Positions 10,006-20,116 are shown, counted from the stretch's first letter. The stretch is 64,000 nt of DNA from Chromobacterium violaceum ATCC 12472 (GCF_000007705.1 NC_005085.1:4101752-4165751), one strand, 5' to 3'. Notes: a model not told the origin generated them from the letters alone. Translations and numbers: made by a program.

Positions 10006-12128
10006 TGCTTGGCCTTGGTGTTGTCTTCCGACTTGTTCAACGTATCCAGCGCGTTCAACGCGCCATGGATACTGCCGGCGGCCGGCGTCTTCAACTGGTC
10101 GTTGAGGCCAAGCGGCAACTTGCGGCCCACATTGCGCGCCGCATCCTCCATCACATAGCCGTAGCGCTCGCCGGCCACCGCTCGGTTGCCGATCTCGTCG
10201 CGGATGATGGTGGGACGGATGAAGATCATCAGATTGGTCTTCTTGCGCTCCTTGCCCTGGTACTTGAACAGGTTGCCGATGACCGGGATGTCTCCCAGCA
10301 GCGGCACCTTGTCCTCGGCGTTGCTCGTGGTTTCCTGGGTCAGGCCGCCCAGCGCCACTAGGCCGCCGTCGCCGACAGTCACCACCGTGTCCAGCGTGCG
10401 CCGGTTGAACGTCGGACCGGCGGCCGCGCTCAGCGTGGTCTGGTCGATGGAGTCGGCCGCCTGGCTGATCTTCATCCGGATGGTGCCGCCCTCGGATATC
10501 TGCGGAGTGATCTCCAAGCCGAAGCCCACCGTCTTGCGGTCATAGGTGCTGTAAGGCGCGTTGGAGGTGCCGTTGGTGCCGGCGGGATAGGTGGCGGTGG
10601 GCACCCCGATTTCCTGGCCGATCACGATCTTGGCTTTCTCGTTGTCCATGGTCACCAGTTGCGGACTGGCCACCAGATTGCCTTGCGCCTCCTGCTCCAA
10701 GGCCTGGGCCAGCAGGCCCAGCGTCGGAATCTGTTGCCCGCCGACGGTGATGGTATTGATGATGGCCGCGGTCAGGCCGCCGCCGGTCAGGCTGCTGACC
10801 AGGGAGCCCAATGCCGTGCCGGGGGTGTCGGAAGCGCCGGAGCCGCCCGGCACAAGCGGCTTGGACGGGCTAGGCAAGCTGTTGCCGATCAGGCCGTTGC
10901 CATGCACGTTGGCCGCCCATTGCACGCCGATCTTGGTGGCGCGGCTGGCCGTCACCTCCATCACCAGCGCCTCGACGTAAACCTGGGCGCGGCGCTTGTC
11001 CAGCAGGTCGATCACATTGCGCAGGTTCTGATACATCGGATCCGGCACGTTCAGGATCAGCGCGTTGCTGTTGCTGTCGGCCTGGATCATGGTGCCGACG
11101 CCGGCGCCGGACGGCGCGGAAGACGAGGACGCTGCCACGGCCGCGCCGGCGTCCGGCGACGACACCGGGTTCTGCGCCGAGGCGCCGCTGCCTGAGCCGG
11201 TTGTGGAAGGCATCAGGCTGGCGCTGCCGCCGGTGGACGTGGCGGTATTGATCGTGCTGCGCGTCTGCACCGGACTACCCTCGCTGGCCAGCAGCAGGCG
11301 CAGCGTCTTGGCCACCTCGGACGCCTGGGCGTTCTTCAAATACACCACGCGGACATTGGAGCCGGCCTGGCTGGGCTGGTCCAGCACTTTCAGCAGGCTC
11401 TTCACCTTGCCGATCTTGCCCGGCGTGTCGGCGCGCACCAGCAGCACGTTGGCGCGGGCGTCGGCCAGGATGGTGGTTTTGCCGCCATCGGCGCCTCCTT
11501 CCTGCATCAGCTTGTTCAGCGAGTTGGCCAACTCCACCGCCGAGCCGAACAGCACCGGGATCACCACGGTGTCACCCGCCGCCGCCGACTCTACGGACTC
11601 GATGATGGACTCGATGCGCTGGATGTTGTCGGCATAGTCGGTGACGATCAGCGCATTGGCCTGCGGATAGGCTGCCACCGTGTTGTTGGGCGACACCAGC
11701 GGGCGGATCACCGGCACCAGCTGGTTGGCGTTGCTGTTTCTCAGCGCGAACACCTTGGTGATCAGGCGGTCGCCGTCGCCACGCGGAATGCGCTTGCTGG
11801 CCTTGGCGTGCAGCTTGGCGTCCGCTTCCGGCACGATCTTGATCACGCCGTTGCCCTCCACCGCGGAAAAGCCCTGCAGGCGCAGCGAGGACAGCAGCAC
11901 CTGATAGGACAGCGCGCGCGGCACCGGCCGGCTGGACACGATGTTGACCGTACCCTTGACCCGCGGATCGATGATGAAATTCTTGCCGCTGATCTCGCCT
12001 ATCGCCTTGACCACGGTCTCGATGTCGGCATTGACGAAATTGAGCATGACCGTATCGTTCTGCGGCGCGGCGAGCAGATTGCAGCTGTAAATCAGGGACA
12101 GGGCGACGACGAGTTTGGAAATTCGCAT
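10002..12128 (-). CDS. gspD: Type II secretion outer-membrane secretin
   Basis: Forms the outer-membrane channel through which folded exoproteins leave. It is 708 residues long, with a signal peptide of about 20 residues (ends near LLAAPQ), periplasmic N0-N3 domains in the first half (N0 near [19 protein letters not shown]), a Ser/Ala/Gly-rich linker at about 305-345 inside N3, and a C-terminal secretin domain with [16 protein letters not shown]. No lipobox is present. No pilotin gene is visible in the window. Confidence 0.97.
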   Translation of the reverse strand: MRISKLVVALSLIYSCNLLAAPQNDTVMLNFVNADIETVVKAIGEISGKNFIIDPRVKGTVNIVSSRPVPRALSYQVLLSSLRLQGFSAVEGNGVIKIVPEADAKLHAKASKRIPRGDGDRLITKVFALRNSNANQLVPVIRPLVSPNNTVAAYPQANALIVTDYADNIQRIESIIESVESAAAGDTVVIPVLFGSAVELANSLNKLMQEGGADGGKTTILADARANVLLVRADTPGKIGKVKSLLKVLDQPSQAGSNVRVVYLKNAQASEVAKTLRLLLASEGSPVQTRSTINTATSTGGSASLMPSTTGSGSGASAQNPVSSPDAGAAVAASSSSAPSGAGVGTMIQADSNSNALILNVPDPMYQNLRNVIDLLDKRRAQVYVEALVMEVTASRATKIGVQWAANVHGNGLIGNSLPSPSKPLVPGGSGASDTPGTALGSLVSSLTGGGLTAAIINTITVGGQQIPTLGLLAQALEQEAQGNLVASPQLVTMDNEKAKIVIGQEIGVPTATYPAGTNGTSNAPYSTYDRKTVGFGLEITPQISEGGTIRMKISQAADSIDQTTLSAAAGPTFNRRTLDTVVTVGDGGLVALGGLTQETTSNAEDKVPLLGDIPVIGNLFKYQGKERKKTNLMIFIRPTIIRDEIGNRAVAGERYGYVMEDAARNVGRKLPLGLNDQLKTPAAGSIHGALNALDTLNKSEDNTKAKQ

Positions 12129-12137
12129 TGCATTCTC

Positions 12138-12752
12138 TTATTGGCGAATCATCGCGGCAGGGTCCACCGCGGGTTGAGGCTGGCCATCGGGGACGGCGTT
12201 CTGGCCCGGGATGGGAACGGGCACGGCTCCGGGCATCGGCTGGGCGGGTTGCATCGCGGGAGGTTGCTGCGGCGCGGACTGCGGCATGTCGCCGCCGGCT
12301 CCTCCGCTCCCCTGCCGCTGCAGCGGAACGAACTGCTCGTTGCCGCCGGAGCGCAGGGTGACACCATTGGGCGCGACCTTGACCAATTCCCAGCCGTCGG
12401 GGGTCTGCTTGCCCTGCAGCAGCGGCTCCGGATGGCCGTTGCTGTCGATGATGGCGAACCCCTGCACGCCGTCGCGGCTGGGCGCGTACACGCCCAGCAG
12501 GCGAACCGGGGGCAAGGCCGCCACCGGCTGCTGCGGCGCTTCGCCGAACCAGTGCCCTTGCGCGGCCGCGGCGGCGGCGGCCTGCGGCTGGGCCGGCGCC
12601 AGGTCGCGGTAAGCGCGCGAGGACGGCGCGATCAGCGCGCTCAACTGCTGCCCCAGCCAGAAGGCCGCCAGTCCCAGCGCCAGGACAGGCAAAGCCTTGT
12701 GCCACTGACGGCCCGGCAATCTCCAGCGACTGAAATCCGGCTTGCGGCGCAT
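12138..12752 (-). CDS. gspC: Type II secretion protein C
   Basis: Inner-membrane connector whose periplasmic homology region contacts the secretin. It is 204 residues long: cytoplasmic head, one transmembrane helix at about residues 20-38 (LPVLALGLAAFWLGQQ), an Ala/Gln linker, the homology region (about 75-150, with VRLLGVYA and GVTLRSGG), then a Pro/Gln/Met-rich tail instead of a PDZ or coiled-coil domain. ATG 12752 is preferred because AGGGGA lies about 10 bases upstream; ATG 12776 is the alternative. First gene of the operon. Confidence 0.88.
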   Translation of the reverse strand: MRRKPDFSRWRLPGRQWHKALPVLALGLAAFWLGQQLSALIAPSSRAYRDLAPAQPQAAAAAAAQGHWFGEAPQQPVAALPPVRLLGVYAPSRDGVQGFAIIDSNGHPEPLLQGKQTPDGWELVKVAPNGVTLRSGGNEQFVPLQRQGSGGAGGDMPQSAPQQPPAMQPAQPMPGAVPVPIPGQNAVPDGQPQPAVDPAAMIRQ

Positions 12753-12888
12753 GATTGTCTTGTCCCCTGAAACCATCAGCTTCCCGTATCGTAAATTATG
12801 CTGCGCAACTGTCACTGCAGGCACGCTAGATTAAGCAGCAAGAGGACGATTTTGCAATAGCCAGTACGAATATTTGATGACAGATAAA

Positions 12889-12917
12889 AATTTAGTCATC
12901 GTTAATATTTACGTCAA
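12889..12917 (-). promoter_or_regulatory. Candidate promoter of the gsp operon
   Basis: TTGACG (12912-12917) and TAAATT (12889-12894) on the minus strand with a 17-base spacer, in an AT-rich stretch quite unlike its surroundings. It predicts a leader of about 130 bases before gspC. No other convincing gene or site is seen in 12753-12997. Confidence 0.6.
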
Positions 12918-12997
12918 AGCAGCCTGGCAATTGATTTCTACCGCATATCGCCAAGGAATTTCCAATGGGAAAATGTAAACTTTCGGCATTCTCGCAT

Positions 12998-13024
12998 AAA
13001 AAACGCCGCGGCAAGACCGCGGCG
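12998..13024 (-). terminator. Intrinsic terminator after the acyl-CoA dehydrogenase gene
   Basis: Stem CGCCGCGG/CCGCGGCG (13004-13011 with 13017-13024), five-base loop, then six Ts on the minus strand. It separates the dehydrogenase from the gsp promoter. Confidence 0.9.
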
Positions 13025-13046
13025 TCGGAGGGTCGAATAAACAGGA

Positions 13047-14828
13047 TCAAAATTGATCGTCGCCAAGCGCCAGCGCGCTGTCCGCACCTTTCAAAATGGC
13101 CGCGGCCAGACCGGAAACCTGCGGCAGCAGATGCTCGGCGAAGAAGCGCGCGGTAACGATCTTGGCGTTCAGGAAATCGCTGTCCGCGTCCGCATCCTGC
13201 AGCTTGTCCTTGGCGATCAGCGCGGCGCGGCCCATCTGCCAGCCGCCCAGCACGATGCCCATCAGCTTCAGGAACGGCACCGATCCCGCGGCGGCCAGCT
13301 GGGGCTGGGCGCCGAAGGTCTCCAGGATGAAGGCGACGCAGCGCTCGGCATCGGCGATCGCCGACGACAGGTTGCCGGCGATGGAGTCGAAGCCGGCGGC
13401 CTGCAGCTTGCCCGCCGTCGACTGCGCCTCGGCCAGCAGCGCGCGGGCCACGACGCCGTGATCCATCGCCGTCTTGCGGCCGATCAGGTCCAGCGCCTGG
13501 ATGCCGGTGGTGCCTTCATAGATGGCGGTGATGCGGGCGTCGCGGTAATACTGGGCGACGCCGGTCTCCTCGATGTAGCCCATGCCGCCATGCACCTGGA
13601 CGGCGAGGCTGGTGATCTCGTTGGCCTGCTCGGTGTTCCAGCCCTTGACGATGGGAATCAGGAAATTCAGCAGCGCCTGGTTGCGCGCGGCCTCGGCCGC
13701 CACCGGATGGCGGGCGGCGCGGTCCAGCGCGGCCGCGGCGTAGAAAGTCAGCGCGCGCTGCGCTTCGATCTGGGCGCGCATCGTCATCAGCATGCGGCGC
13801 ACGTCAGGGTGCCGGATGATGGCCACGCCGGCCGGGTCCGGCGAGCCGATGGCGCGGCTCTGCACCCGATCGCGGGCGTACTCCACCGCTTTTTGATAGG
13901 CGCGCTCCGACACCGCCACGCCTTCGATGCCCACGCCCAGGCGGGCGTGGTTCATCATGGTGAACATGTAGTTCAGGCCCTTGTTCGGCTCGCCGACCAG
14001 GTAGCCGACCGCGCCGTCGTTGTCGCCGAAGCTCATCACCGCGGTCGGGCTGCCGTGTATGCCCAGCTTGTGCTCCAGCGACACGCAGCGCACGTCGTTG
14101 CGCGCGCCGAGCGAGCCGTCGGCGTTCACCAGGAACTTAGGCACAATGAACAGCGAGATGCCCTTCACCCCGGCTGGCGCGTCCGGCAGACGGGCCAGCA
14201 CCAGGTGGACGATGTTCTCGGCCATGTCGTGCTCGCCCCAGGTGATGAAGATCTTCTGGCCGCTGACGCGGTAGCTGCCGTCGGCGGCCGGCGCGGCCTT
14301 GGTTCGCACCTGGGCCAGGTCGGAGCCGGCCTGCGGCTCGGTCAGGTTCATGGTGCCGGTCCACTGGCCGCTGGCCATCATCGGCAGATAGATGTTCTTC
14401 AGCTCATCCGAGGCGTGATGGTGGATGGCCTCCACCGCGCCCAGCGTCAGCAGCGGCGCCAGCGAGAAGGCCAGGTTGGACGAACACCACATTTCCTCCA
14501 CCGCCGCCGCCACCAGCGCCGGCATGCCCTGGCCGCCATATTCCTCCGGCGCGCGCAGGCCCACCCAGCCGGACTCGACATACTGTTGCCAGGCGTCCTT
14601 GAAGCCCGGCGCGGCGCTCACTTCGCCGTCCTTCCACTTGGCGCCCTGGTCGCCCTGCTTGTTGATGGGCGCCAGCACGCCCTCGGCGAACTTGGCGCCC
14701 TCCTCCAGCACGGCGTCGGTCAGTTCCACCGAGCATTCGCCGTAGCCCGGCAGTCCGCAGATCGCCGCCAGGTCGGCCAGCTCGTTCAATGCAAATCGGA
14801 TGTCCTTGATTGGGGCGTGATAGATCAT
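13047..14828 (-). CDS. Large acyl-CoA dehydrogenase (DmdC-like subfamily)
   Basis: FAD-dependent dehydrogenase predicted to introduce the alpha-beta double bond in an acyl-CoA during beta-oxidation, passing electrons to EtfAB encoded just upstream. At 593 residues it belongs to the long subfamily with an extra C-terminal domain. Seen in order: N-terminal helical domain, FAD-contact motif TEPQAGSD, the MMNHARLGVGIEG segment, and the catalytic base Glu438 in YEGTTGIQALD. DmdC proteins acting on methylmercaptopropionyl-CoA share this layout, but long-chain acyl-CoA dehydrogenases of betaproteobacteria do too, so the substrate is undetermined. Confidence 0.9.
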   Translation of the reverse strand: MIYHAPIKDIRFALNELADLAAICGLPGYGECSVELTDAVLEEGAKFAEGVLAPINKQGDQGAKWKDGEVSAAPGFKDAWQQYVESGWVGLRAPEEYGGQGMPALVAAAVEEMWCSSNLAFSLAPLLTLGAVEAIHHHASDELKNIYLPMMASGQWTGTMNLTEPQAGSDLAQVRTKAAPAADGSYRVSGQKIFITWGEHDMAENIVHLVLARLPDAPAGVKGISLFIVPKFLVNADGSLGARNDVRCVSLEHKLGIHGSPTAVMSFGDNDGAVGYLVGEPNKGLNYMFTMMNHARLGVGIEGVAVSERAYQKAVEYARDRVQSRAIGSPDPAGVAIIRHPDVRRMLMTMRAQIEAQRALTFYAAAALDRAARHPVAAEAARNQALLNFLIPIVKGWNTEQANEITSLAVQVHGGMGYIEETGVAQYYRDARITAIYEGTTGIQALDLIGRKTAMDHGVVARALLAEAQSTAGKLQAAGFDSIAGNLSSAIADAERCVAFILETFGAQPQLAAAGSVPFLKLMGIVLGGWQMGRAALIAKDKLQDADADSDFLNAKIVTARFFAEHLLPQVSGLAAAILKGADSALALGDDQF

Positions 14829-14878
14829 CGCGCTTCTCCTCTGCTTCTCTCGCGTCGGCCCGCGTGCCGCGGGCCATG

Positions 14879-14908
14879 AAAAAACCGGCGCTCAACTCTG
14901 GGCGCCGG
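14879..14908 (-). terminator. Intrinsic terminator after etfA
   Basis: Stem CCGGCGC/GCGCCGG (14885-14891 with 14902-14908) and six Ts on the minus strand. It implies that the dehydrogenase gene downstream is largely transcribed from its own promoter or by read-through. Confidence 0.88.
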
Positions 14909-14982
14909 CTGCTGTTGTTGATTCCGGCGGCTATGCTGCCTGCTCGGTCGGGGGCGCTTGCGGCCGCGCCCCCGGCTGCCGC

Positions 14983-15915
14983 TTACTTCGACAGTTCGGC
15001 GATCAGCTCCGGCACCACGGTGAACAGGTCGCCGACGATGCCGTAGTCGGCCACCTGGAAGATCGGAGCTTCCTCGTCCTTGTTGATGGCGACGATCACC
15101 TTGGAGTCCTTCATGCCCGCCAGGTGCTGGATCGCGCCGGAGATGCCGACGGCGAAGTACAGCTGCGGTGCCACCACCTTGCCGGTCTGGCCGACCTGGT
15201 AGTCGTTCGGCGCGTAGCCAGCGTCGACCGCGGCGCGCGAGGCGCCGACGGCGGCGGACAGCTTGTCGGCCAGCGGGCCGATCACCGCCTTGAACTGCTC
15301 TTCCGAGCCCAATGCGCGGCCGCCGGACACGATCACCTTGGCCGAGCCCAGTTCCGGGCGGTCGGACTTGGTCAGTTCCTGGCCGACGAAGGCGGACAGC
15401 TGGCTGTCGGCGCCGGCGGCGATGGTTTCCACCGCGGCCGAACCGCCCTGGCCCGCCGCGTCGAAGGCGGTGGTACGCACGGTGATCACCTTGATGGCAT
15501 CGGCCGACTGCACGGTGGCCAGCACGTTACCGGCGTAGACCGGGCGCACGAAGGTGTCGGCGGATTCGATGGCGACGATTTCGGAAATCTGAGCGACGTC
15601 CAGCAACGCGGCGACGCGCGGCAGCAGATTCTTGCCGAAGGACGAAGCCGGGGCCAGCACGTGGCTATAGCCCTTGGCCAGGCCGACGATCAGCGCGGAC
15701 AGGCTTTCGGCCAGACCGTGCGCATAGTGGGCGGCGTCGGCCAGCAGCACCTTGGCCACGCCGGCCACGCTCTTGGCGGCGTCGGCGGCGGCGTCGGCGT
15801 TGTGGCCGGCCACCAGCACATGCACTTCGCCCAGCTTGGCCGCGGCGGTGATGGTGTTCAGGGTGCCTGCCTTCAGGCTCTGGTTGTCGTGTTCAGCGAT
15901 AACGAGAATAGCCAT
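14983..15915 (-). CDS. etfA: Electron transfer flavoprotein alpha subunit
   Basis: Alpha subunit of the FAD-containing heterodimer that collects electrons from acyl-CoA dehydrogenases and hands them to ETF-ubiquinone oxidoreductase. It is 310 residues long, with an N-terminal Rossmann-like domain and the C-terminal FAD domain (about 190-305), shown by [12 protein letters not shown], the ETF-alpha signature near [20 protein letters not shown], and [20 protein letters not shown]. It follows etfB by 3 bases, and the pair forms one transcription unit ending at the hairpin at 14879-14908. Confidence 0.97.
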   Translation of the reverse strand: MAILVIAEHDNQSLKAGTLNTITAAAKLGEVHVLVAGHNADAAADAAKSVAGVAKVLLADAAHYAHGLAESLSALIVGLAKGYSHVLAPASSFGKNLLPRVAALLDVAQISEIVAIESADTFVRPVYAGNVLATVQSADAIKVITVRTTAFDAAGQGGSAAVETIAAGADSQLSAFVGQELTKSDRPELGSAKVIVSGGRALGSEEQFKAVIGPLADKLSAAVGASRAAVDAGYAPNDYQVGQTGKVVAPQLYFAVGISGAIQHLAGMKDSKVIVAINKDEEAPIFQVADYGIVGDLFTVVPELIAELSK

Positions 15916-15918
15916 GTC

Positions 15919-16668
15919 TTACAGCACCTTTGCTTCGTTCTTGAGTTTGGCGACCAGTTCGGCGGCGTTGGCCACCTTGATGCCGGCGGAACGCTTGGCC
16001 GGTTCGGCCACTTTCAGCGTCTTCAGGCGCGGCGCGGCGTCGACGCCCAGTTCGGCCGGCGTGGTCTTGTCCAGCGGCTTCTTCTTGGCGGCCATGATGT
16101 TGGGCAGCTTGATGAAGCGCGGCTCGTTCAGGCGCAGGTCGGCGGTGACCACGGCCGGCAGGCGCAGCTTGACGGTTTCCAGGCCACCGTCGATCTCGCG
16201 GATCACGTCCACGGTCTCGGCCGCCAGGTCGACCTTGGAGGCGAACGTGCCCTGGGACCAGCCCAGCAGCGCGGAAGTCATCTGGCCGGTCTGGTTGGCG
16301 TCGTCGTCGATCGCCTGCTTGCCCAGGATCACCAGTTGCGGTTGCTCCTTGTCGGCGACGGCCTTCAGCAGCTTGGCCACGGCCAGCGGCTGCAGCTCGA
16401 CGTCGGTTTCCACCAGGATGGCGCGGTCGGCGCCCATCGCCAGCGCGGTGCGCAGCGTTTCCTCGCACTGCTTGACGCCCATGGACACGGTGACGATCTC
16501 GCTCACCTTGCCGGCTTCCTTCAGACGCACCGCCTCTTCCACGGCGATCTCGTCGAAGGGATTCATCGACATCTTGACGTTGGCGATATCAACGTCGCTG
16601 CCGTCGGCTTTGACGCGGACTTTCACGTTGTAATCGACAACGCGTTTCACTGCGACTAGAACTTTCAT
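15919..16668 (-). CDS. etfB: Electron transfer flavoprotein beta subunit
   Basis: Beta subunit of ETF, which binds AMP structurally and docks on the dehydrogenases. It is 249 residues long and starts [14 protein letters not shown]. The recognition-loop region [20 protein letters not shown] and the upstream [12 protein letters not shown] match the ETF-beta signature. First gene of etfBA. A PsrA-like palindrome and a CATAAT -10 lie 65-100 bases upstream. Confidence 0.97.
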   Translation of the reverse strand: MKVLVAVKRVVDYNVKVRVKADGSDVDIANVKMSMNPFDEIAVEEAVRLKEAGKVSEIVTVSMGVKQCEETLRTALAMGADRAILVETDVELQPLAVAKLLKAVADKEQPQLVILGKQAIDDDANQTGQMTSALLGWSQGTFASKVDLAAETVDVIREIDGGLETVKLRLPAVVTADLRLNEPRFIKLPNIMAAKKKPLDKTTPAELGVDAAPRLKTLKVAEPAKRSAGIKVANAAELVAKLKNEAKVL

Positions 16669-16732
16669 ATTCCTCCAGCAAACTTCTGTGGGTTAATCGA
16701 ACGCGGAAGGCAACGACGGCCAGCAGAGCCTG

Positions 16733-16766
16733 ATTATGCCCCAAGCAAAATTCAAACGAGCGTTTG
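16733..16766 (-). promoter_or_regulatory. etfBA promoter with overlapping PsrA-like operator
   Basis: On the minus strand, -10 CATAAT is at 16733-16738. At 16753-16766 lies the palindrome CAAACGAGCGTTTG, which fits the published form (C/G)AAAC-N2-4-GTTT(G/C) of PsrA, a TetR-family regulator of fatty-acid oxidation. Its position over the spacer/-35 region is what a repressor site would show. No regulator gene is in the window. Confidence 0.55.
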
Positions 16767-16908
16767 GTTTGTACGCATCGACGCGACGCGTGGTGAAAAT
16801 GCAACTCGGCGTCGATAGTACGTCATTTCCCTGCGGTTTGCATTTCAGGCCAAAGCTGTCACAATGCACTGCAACATTTCCCCGTCATAAATCTCGCAGG
16901 GAGTTGTC

Positions 16909-17325
16909 ATGACCGTCTATTTCGAGGATCTGGCCGTCGGCGCCAGCGCCGAATCGGGCAAAACCATCACTGAGGCCGACGTACTGCTGTTCTCCGCCGT
17001 CAGCGGAGACAACAATCCCGTGCATCTGGACCAGACCTACGCCGCCACCACGCCTTTCGAGACCCGCATCGCCCACGGCATGCTGACCGCCAGCCTGATC
17101 TCCGGCGTGATCGGCACCCGCCTGCCCGGCTACGGCACCGTCTACCTGTCTCAGTCCACCCGCTTCAAGGCGCCGGTGCGCATCGGCGAAACCGTCACCA
17201 CCCGCGTCACCGTCGAAGAGCTGATCCCGGAAAAGAAACGGGTGCGGCTCTCCACCCAATGCCGCGTCGGCGACAAGGTGGTGCTGGAAGGGGAATCGCT
17301 GGTGATCGCGCCGTCCCGCAATTGA
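16909..17325 (+). CDS. phaJ: MaoC-like (R)-specific enoyl-CoA hydratase
   Basis: A hot-dog fold hydratase predicted to hydrate 2-enoyl-CoA to (R)-3-hydroxyacyl-CoA, the step by which beta-oxidation intermediates feed polyhydroxyalkanoate synthesis. It is 138 residues long, the usual single-domain size. The catalytic Asp/His pair is in SGDNNPVHLD, followed by FETRIAHGMLTASLIS, both typical of PhaJ/MaoC. GGAG lies 5 bases before the ATG. It is divergent from etfBA, and its stop is only 2 bases from that of convergent queG. Symbol by resemblance only. Confidence 0.82.
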   Translation: MTVYFEDLAVGASAESGKTITEADVLLFSAVSGDNNPVHLDQTYAATTPFETRIAHGMLTASLISGVIGTRLPGYGTVYLSQSTRFKAPVRIGETVTTRVTVEELIPEKKRVRLSTQCRVGDKVVLEGESLVIAPSRN

Positions 17326-17327
17326 GC

Positions 17328-18404
17328 TCAACAGGACTGGCCGTGCCGGGCCAGCGCCCAGCGCACCGGCTCGGCCACCAGCTCGTCGGGAAAGTCCAGC
17401 CGTCTGCGCAGCGCGGCCACCACTTCCGGCGTGGTGGGCGAGTTGCCCAGGCCCACGGCCAGGTTGGACAGCCACTTGTGGTAGCCGATCCGATAGATCG
17501 GGCTGCCCGCCATCCGCTCGCGGAATTCGTCCGCGCTCCAGTCGAACAGTTCTACCAGACTGGCGCAATCCAGGCCATGACGCACCGCAAAATCAGCTTC
17601 CGCTGTTAAAGCGCCGAAACGATTCCACGGACAGAACAGCTGGCAATCGTCGCAGCCGTAAACGCGATTGCCGATCAAGGGCCGCAGCGGTTCCGGGATC
17701 GCGCCCTTCAACTCGATGGTCAGGTAGGAAATGCAACGCCGCGCGTCCACCGTATAGGGTTCGACGATGGCGCCGGTGGGGCACACGTCCAGGCAACGCG
17801 TGCAGCGGCCGCAGTGCCCATCCTCGGCCTCGTCGGGCGGCAGCGGCAGATCGGTCAGGATCTCGCCGAGGAAGAACAGCGAGCCCTGGCGTTTGGTCAG
17901 CAGCAGCGTGTGCTTGCCGCGCCAGCCCAGGCCAGCCTGGGAGGCCAGCGCCACTTCGGCCAGCGGCGCGCTGTCGGTGAACACCCGATAGCCGAACGAT
18001 CCGACCGCGCCCTCGATGCGCTCAGCCAGTTTCTGCAGCCGGTTGCGCAGCACCTTGTGATAGTCGCGCCCCAGCGCGTAACGCGACAAATAGGCGCGCG
18101 ACGGGTCGGCCAGCACCCGTTCGGCCGGCTCGGATCCCGGCCAGTAATTCATCCGCAGCGAAATCACCGACAGCGTGCCCGGCACCAGCTCCGCGGGGCG
18201 GACGCGCAGCGCGCCATGGCGCGCCATGTAGTCCATCTCGCCGTGATGGCCGGCCGCCAGCCAGGCTTCCAGCCGTTGCTCCGCCTCCGGCGGCAGCGCC
18301 GCGCGCGTGACGCGGGCATCGGCGAAACCGGCTTCGCGCGCCCAGGCTTTGATTTGGCGCGACAATTCGGGATAATCCGGTTTTTGAGGAGGATTCTCAG
18401 TCAT
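17328..18404 (-). CDS. queG: Epoxyqueuosine reductase
   Basis: Last enzyme of queuosine synthesis: a cobalamin- and 4Fe-4S-dependent reductase that converts epoxyqueuosine to queuosine in the wobble position of GUN-anticodon tRNAs. It is 358 residues long. The N-terminal domain contains YHGEMDYMARH-like sequence (HHGEMDYMARHGALR) and the cobalamin-contact region; two ferredoxin-type clusters follow in CGRCTRCLDVCP and CDDCQLFCPW, then a short HEAT-like tail. Its ATG (18404-18402) overlaps that of tsaE on the other strand, and no clear ribosome site precedes it. Confidence 0.96.
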   Translation of the reverse strand: MTENPPQKPDYPELSRQIKAWAREAGFADARVTRAALPPEAEQRLEAWLAAGHHGEMDYMARHGALRVRPAELVPGTLSVISLRMNYWPGSEPAERVLADPSRAYLSRYALGRDYHKVLRNRLQKLAERIEGAVGSFGYRVFTDSAPLAEVALASQAGLGWRGKHTLLLTKRQGSLFFLGEILTDLPLPPDEAEDGHCGRCTRCLDVCPTGAIVEPYTVDARRCISYLTIELKGAIPEPLRPLIGNRVYGCDDCQLFCPWNRFGALTAEADFAVRHGLDCASLVELFDWSADEFRERMAGSPIYRIGYHKWLSNLAVGLGNSPTTPEVVAALRRRLDFPDELVAEPVRWALARHGQSC

Positions 18405-18894
18405 GGCGATGGATGATACCAGCGTTCAAAGCGGCAGCCTGCCCGACGAGAGCGCGACCCTGGCGCTGGGCGCAGCCTTCGCCGCCGCCGCGCAACCCGG
18501 CCTGACCGTGCACCTGCTGGGCGACCTCGGGGCCGGCAAGACCACCTTCACCCGCGGCCTGCTGGCCGCGCTGGGCCACCGCGGCAAAGTGAAAAGTCCC
18601 ACCTACACCCTGGTGGAAAGCTACGCCTTTCCTGAATATAGTGTCCATCACTTCGACCTGTACCGCTTCGCCGATCCCGAGGAATGGAACGACGCCGGCT
18701 TCAGCGAATATTTCGGCCAGGACAGCCTATGCTTGGTGGAGTGGCCGGACAAGGCCCGCGGACTCGCGCCCGCGCCCGACATCGTGCTGGAACTTGCCGT
18801 CGACGGAGATGGTCGCACCTATCACTTTCAAGCCCTGAGCCAAACCGGACAGTCATGCCTGATTCGACTTTCGACCCCACACGCCGCGCGCTGA
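18403..18894 (+). CDS. tsaE: tRNA threonylcarbamoyladenosine ATPase subunit
   Basis: ATPase of the TsaBDE complex needed for t6A37 formation in ANN-decoding tRNAs. It is 163 residues long, with P-loop [13 protein letters not shown] at about residues 41-53, [11 protein letters not shown], the Walker B-like HFDLYRF, and the conserved [13 protein letters not shown] lies 10 bases before ATG 18403; an ATG two codons later is the alternative. The coding region overlaps amiC by 40 bases, the same tsaE-amidase order found in many proteobacteria. Confidence 0.95.
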   Translation: MAMDDTSVQSGSLPDESATLALGAAFAAAAQPGLTVHLLGDLGAGKTTFTRGLLAALGHRGKVKSPTYTLVESYAFPEYSVHHFDLYRFADPEEWNDAGFSEYFGQDSLCLVEWPDKARGLAPAPDIVLELAVDGDGRTYHFQALSQTGQSCLIRLSTPHAAR

Positions 18895-20096
18895 TAGGCG
18901 CGGCAGCCGCCACCTTCCTGTTCGCCGTCAGCCGCAAGGGCTGGGCGGCCGGCAGCCAGATCGTCGCCCTGCGGATCTGGCCGTCGTCCACCTACACCCG
19001 CATCACGCTGGAGTCCAGCGCCGCCATCCAGTACAAGCAGTTCACGCTGGCCAATCCCAACCGGCTGGTGATAGACCTGCAAGGCGTGCAGCTGAACGGC
19101 GTGCTGAAGGACATCAGCGGCCAGATCGCCGCCGCCGATCCCTATATCCGCACCGCCCGCGCCGGCCAGTTCGATCCGGACACCGTGCGCCTGGTGCTGG
19201 ACCTGAAAACCGACGTCAAGCCGCAGGCCTTCACCCTGGCCCCGGTGGCCGAATACCAGCACCGGCTGGTAGTGGACCTGTACCCGGCCAGCGGCCAGCA
19301 GGACGATCCGCTGCTGGCGCTGCTGCAGGACTACAACAAGGGCAAGATGGAGCAGCCGCCCGCCCAGATCAAGCCCAAGTCCAAGAACACCGACCGGCCC
19401 ATCATCGTGATGCTGGACCCCGGCCACGGCGGCGAAGATCCCGGCGCCATCGGCCTGCAGGGCAACCGCGAGAAAGACGTGGTGCTGAAGATAGGCCATC
19501 AGCTGAAGCAGCTGATCGACGCCGAATCCAACATGAAGGCCTACATGACGCGCAGCGACGACGTGTTCATCCCGCTGGGCGTGCGCGTGGCCAAGGCGCG
19601 CAAGCTGAACGCCGACCTGTTCGTCTCCATCCACGCCGATGCCGCGCCCAACCGCGCCGCGCGCGGCTCCTCGGTGTTCGCGCTGTCCGAGAAAGGCGCC
19701 ACCAGCGCCTTCGCCAAGGCGCTGGCGCAGACCGAGAACAATTCCGACCTGGTCGGCGGCGTCAAGATCGGCAGCAAGGACAAATACCTGGCGCACACGC
19801 TGCTGGACCTGACGCAGACCGCCACCATCAATGACAGCCTCAAGCTGGGCAAGACGGTGCTGGGCCAGCTGGGCGGCTTGAACAAGCTGCACAAGAACGC
19901 GGTGGAGCAGGCGGGGTTCGCGGTGCTGAAGGCGCCGGACATCCCGTCCATCCTGGTGGAAACCGCCTTCATCTCCAATCCGGAAGAGGAACAGCGGCTG
20001 ATCACCGCCGAGTTCCAGCAGCAGATGGCCAACGCCATCTTCAGCGGCGTCAAGCGCTACTTCGCGTCGGGCGCGGCGCTGGCCGCGCGCGCCTGA
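18855..20096 (+). CDS. amiC: N-acetylmuramoyl-L-alanine amidase, Tat-exported
   Basis: Periplasmic zinc amidase that cuts septal peptidoglycan during daughter-cell separation. It is 413 residues long. A twin-arginine signal ([16 protein letters not shown]) occupies the first 35 residues, as for E. coli AmiA/AmiC. An AMIN targeting domain follows at about 38-130, then an amidase_3 domain from about 175. Zinc and catalytic residues are visible in [12 protein letters not shown] (His about 187), the REKD Glu, SIHADA, and the last Glu in [12 protein letters not shown] (about 369). ATG 18855 is used because it begins the signal peptide; the frame stays open upstream inside tsaE. Confidence 0.94.
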   Translation: MPDSTFDPTRRALIGAAAATFLFAVSRKGWAAGSQIVALRIWPSSTYTRITLESSAAIQYKQFTLANPNRLVIDLQGVQLNGVLKDISGQIAAADPYIRTARAGQFDPDTVRLVLDLKTDVKPQAFTLAPVAEYQHRLVVDLYPASGQQDDPLLALLQDYNKGKMEQPPAQIKPKSKNTDRPIIVMLDPGHGGEDPGAIGLQGNREKDVVLKIGHQLKQLIDAESNMKAYMTRSDDVFIPLGVRVAKARKLNADLFVSIHADAAPNRAARGSSVFALSEKGATSAFAKALAQTENNSDLVGGVKIGSKDKYLAHTLLDLTQTATINDSLKLGKTVLGQLGGLNKLHKNAVEQAGFAVLKAPDIPSILVETAFISNPEEEQRLITAEFQQQMANAIFSGVKRYFASGAALAARA

Positions 20097-20116
20097 ACGG
20101 GCGTCCAGCCGCCAAA

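Noticed and set aside
15124-16659. 511-codon plus-strand open frame opposite etfA and etfB
   Set aside because: Shadow of the etf genes; no recognisable domain.
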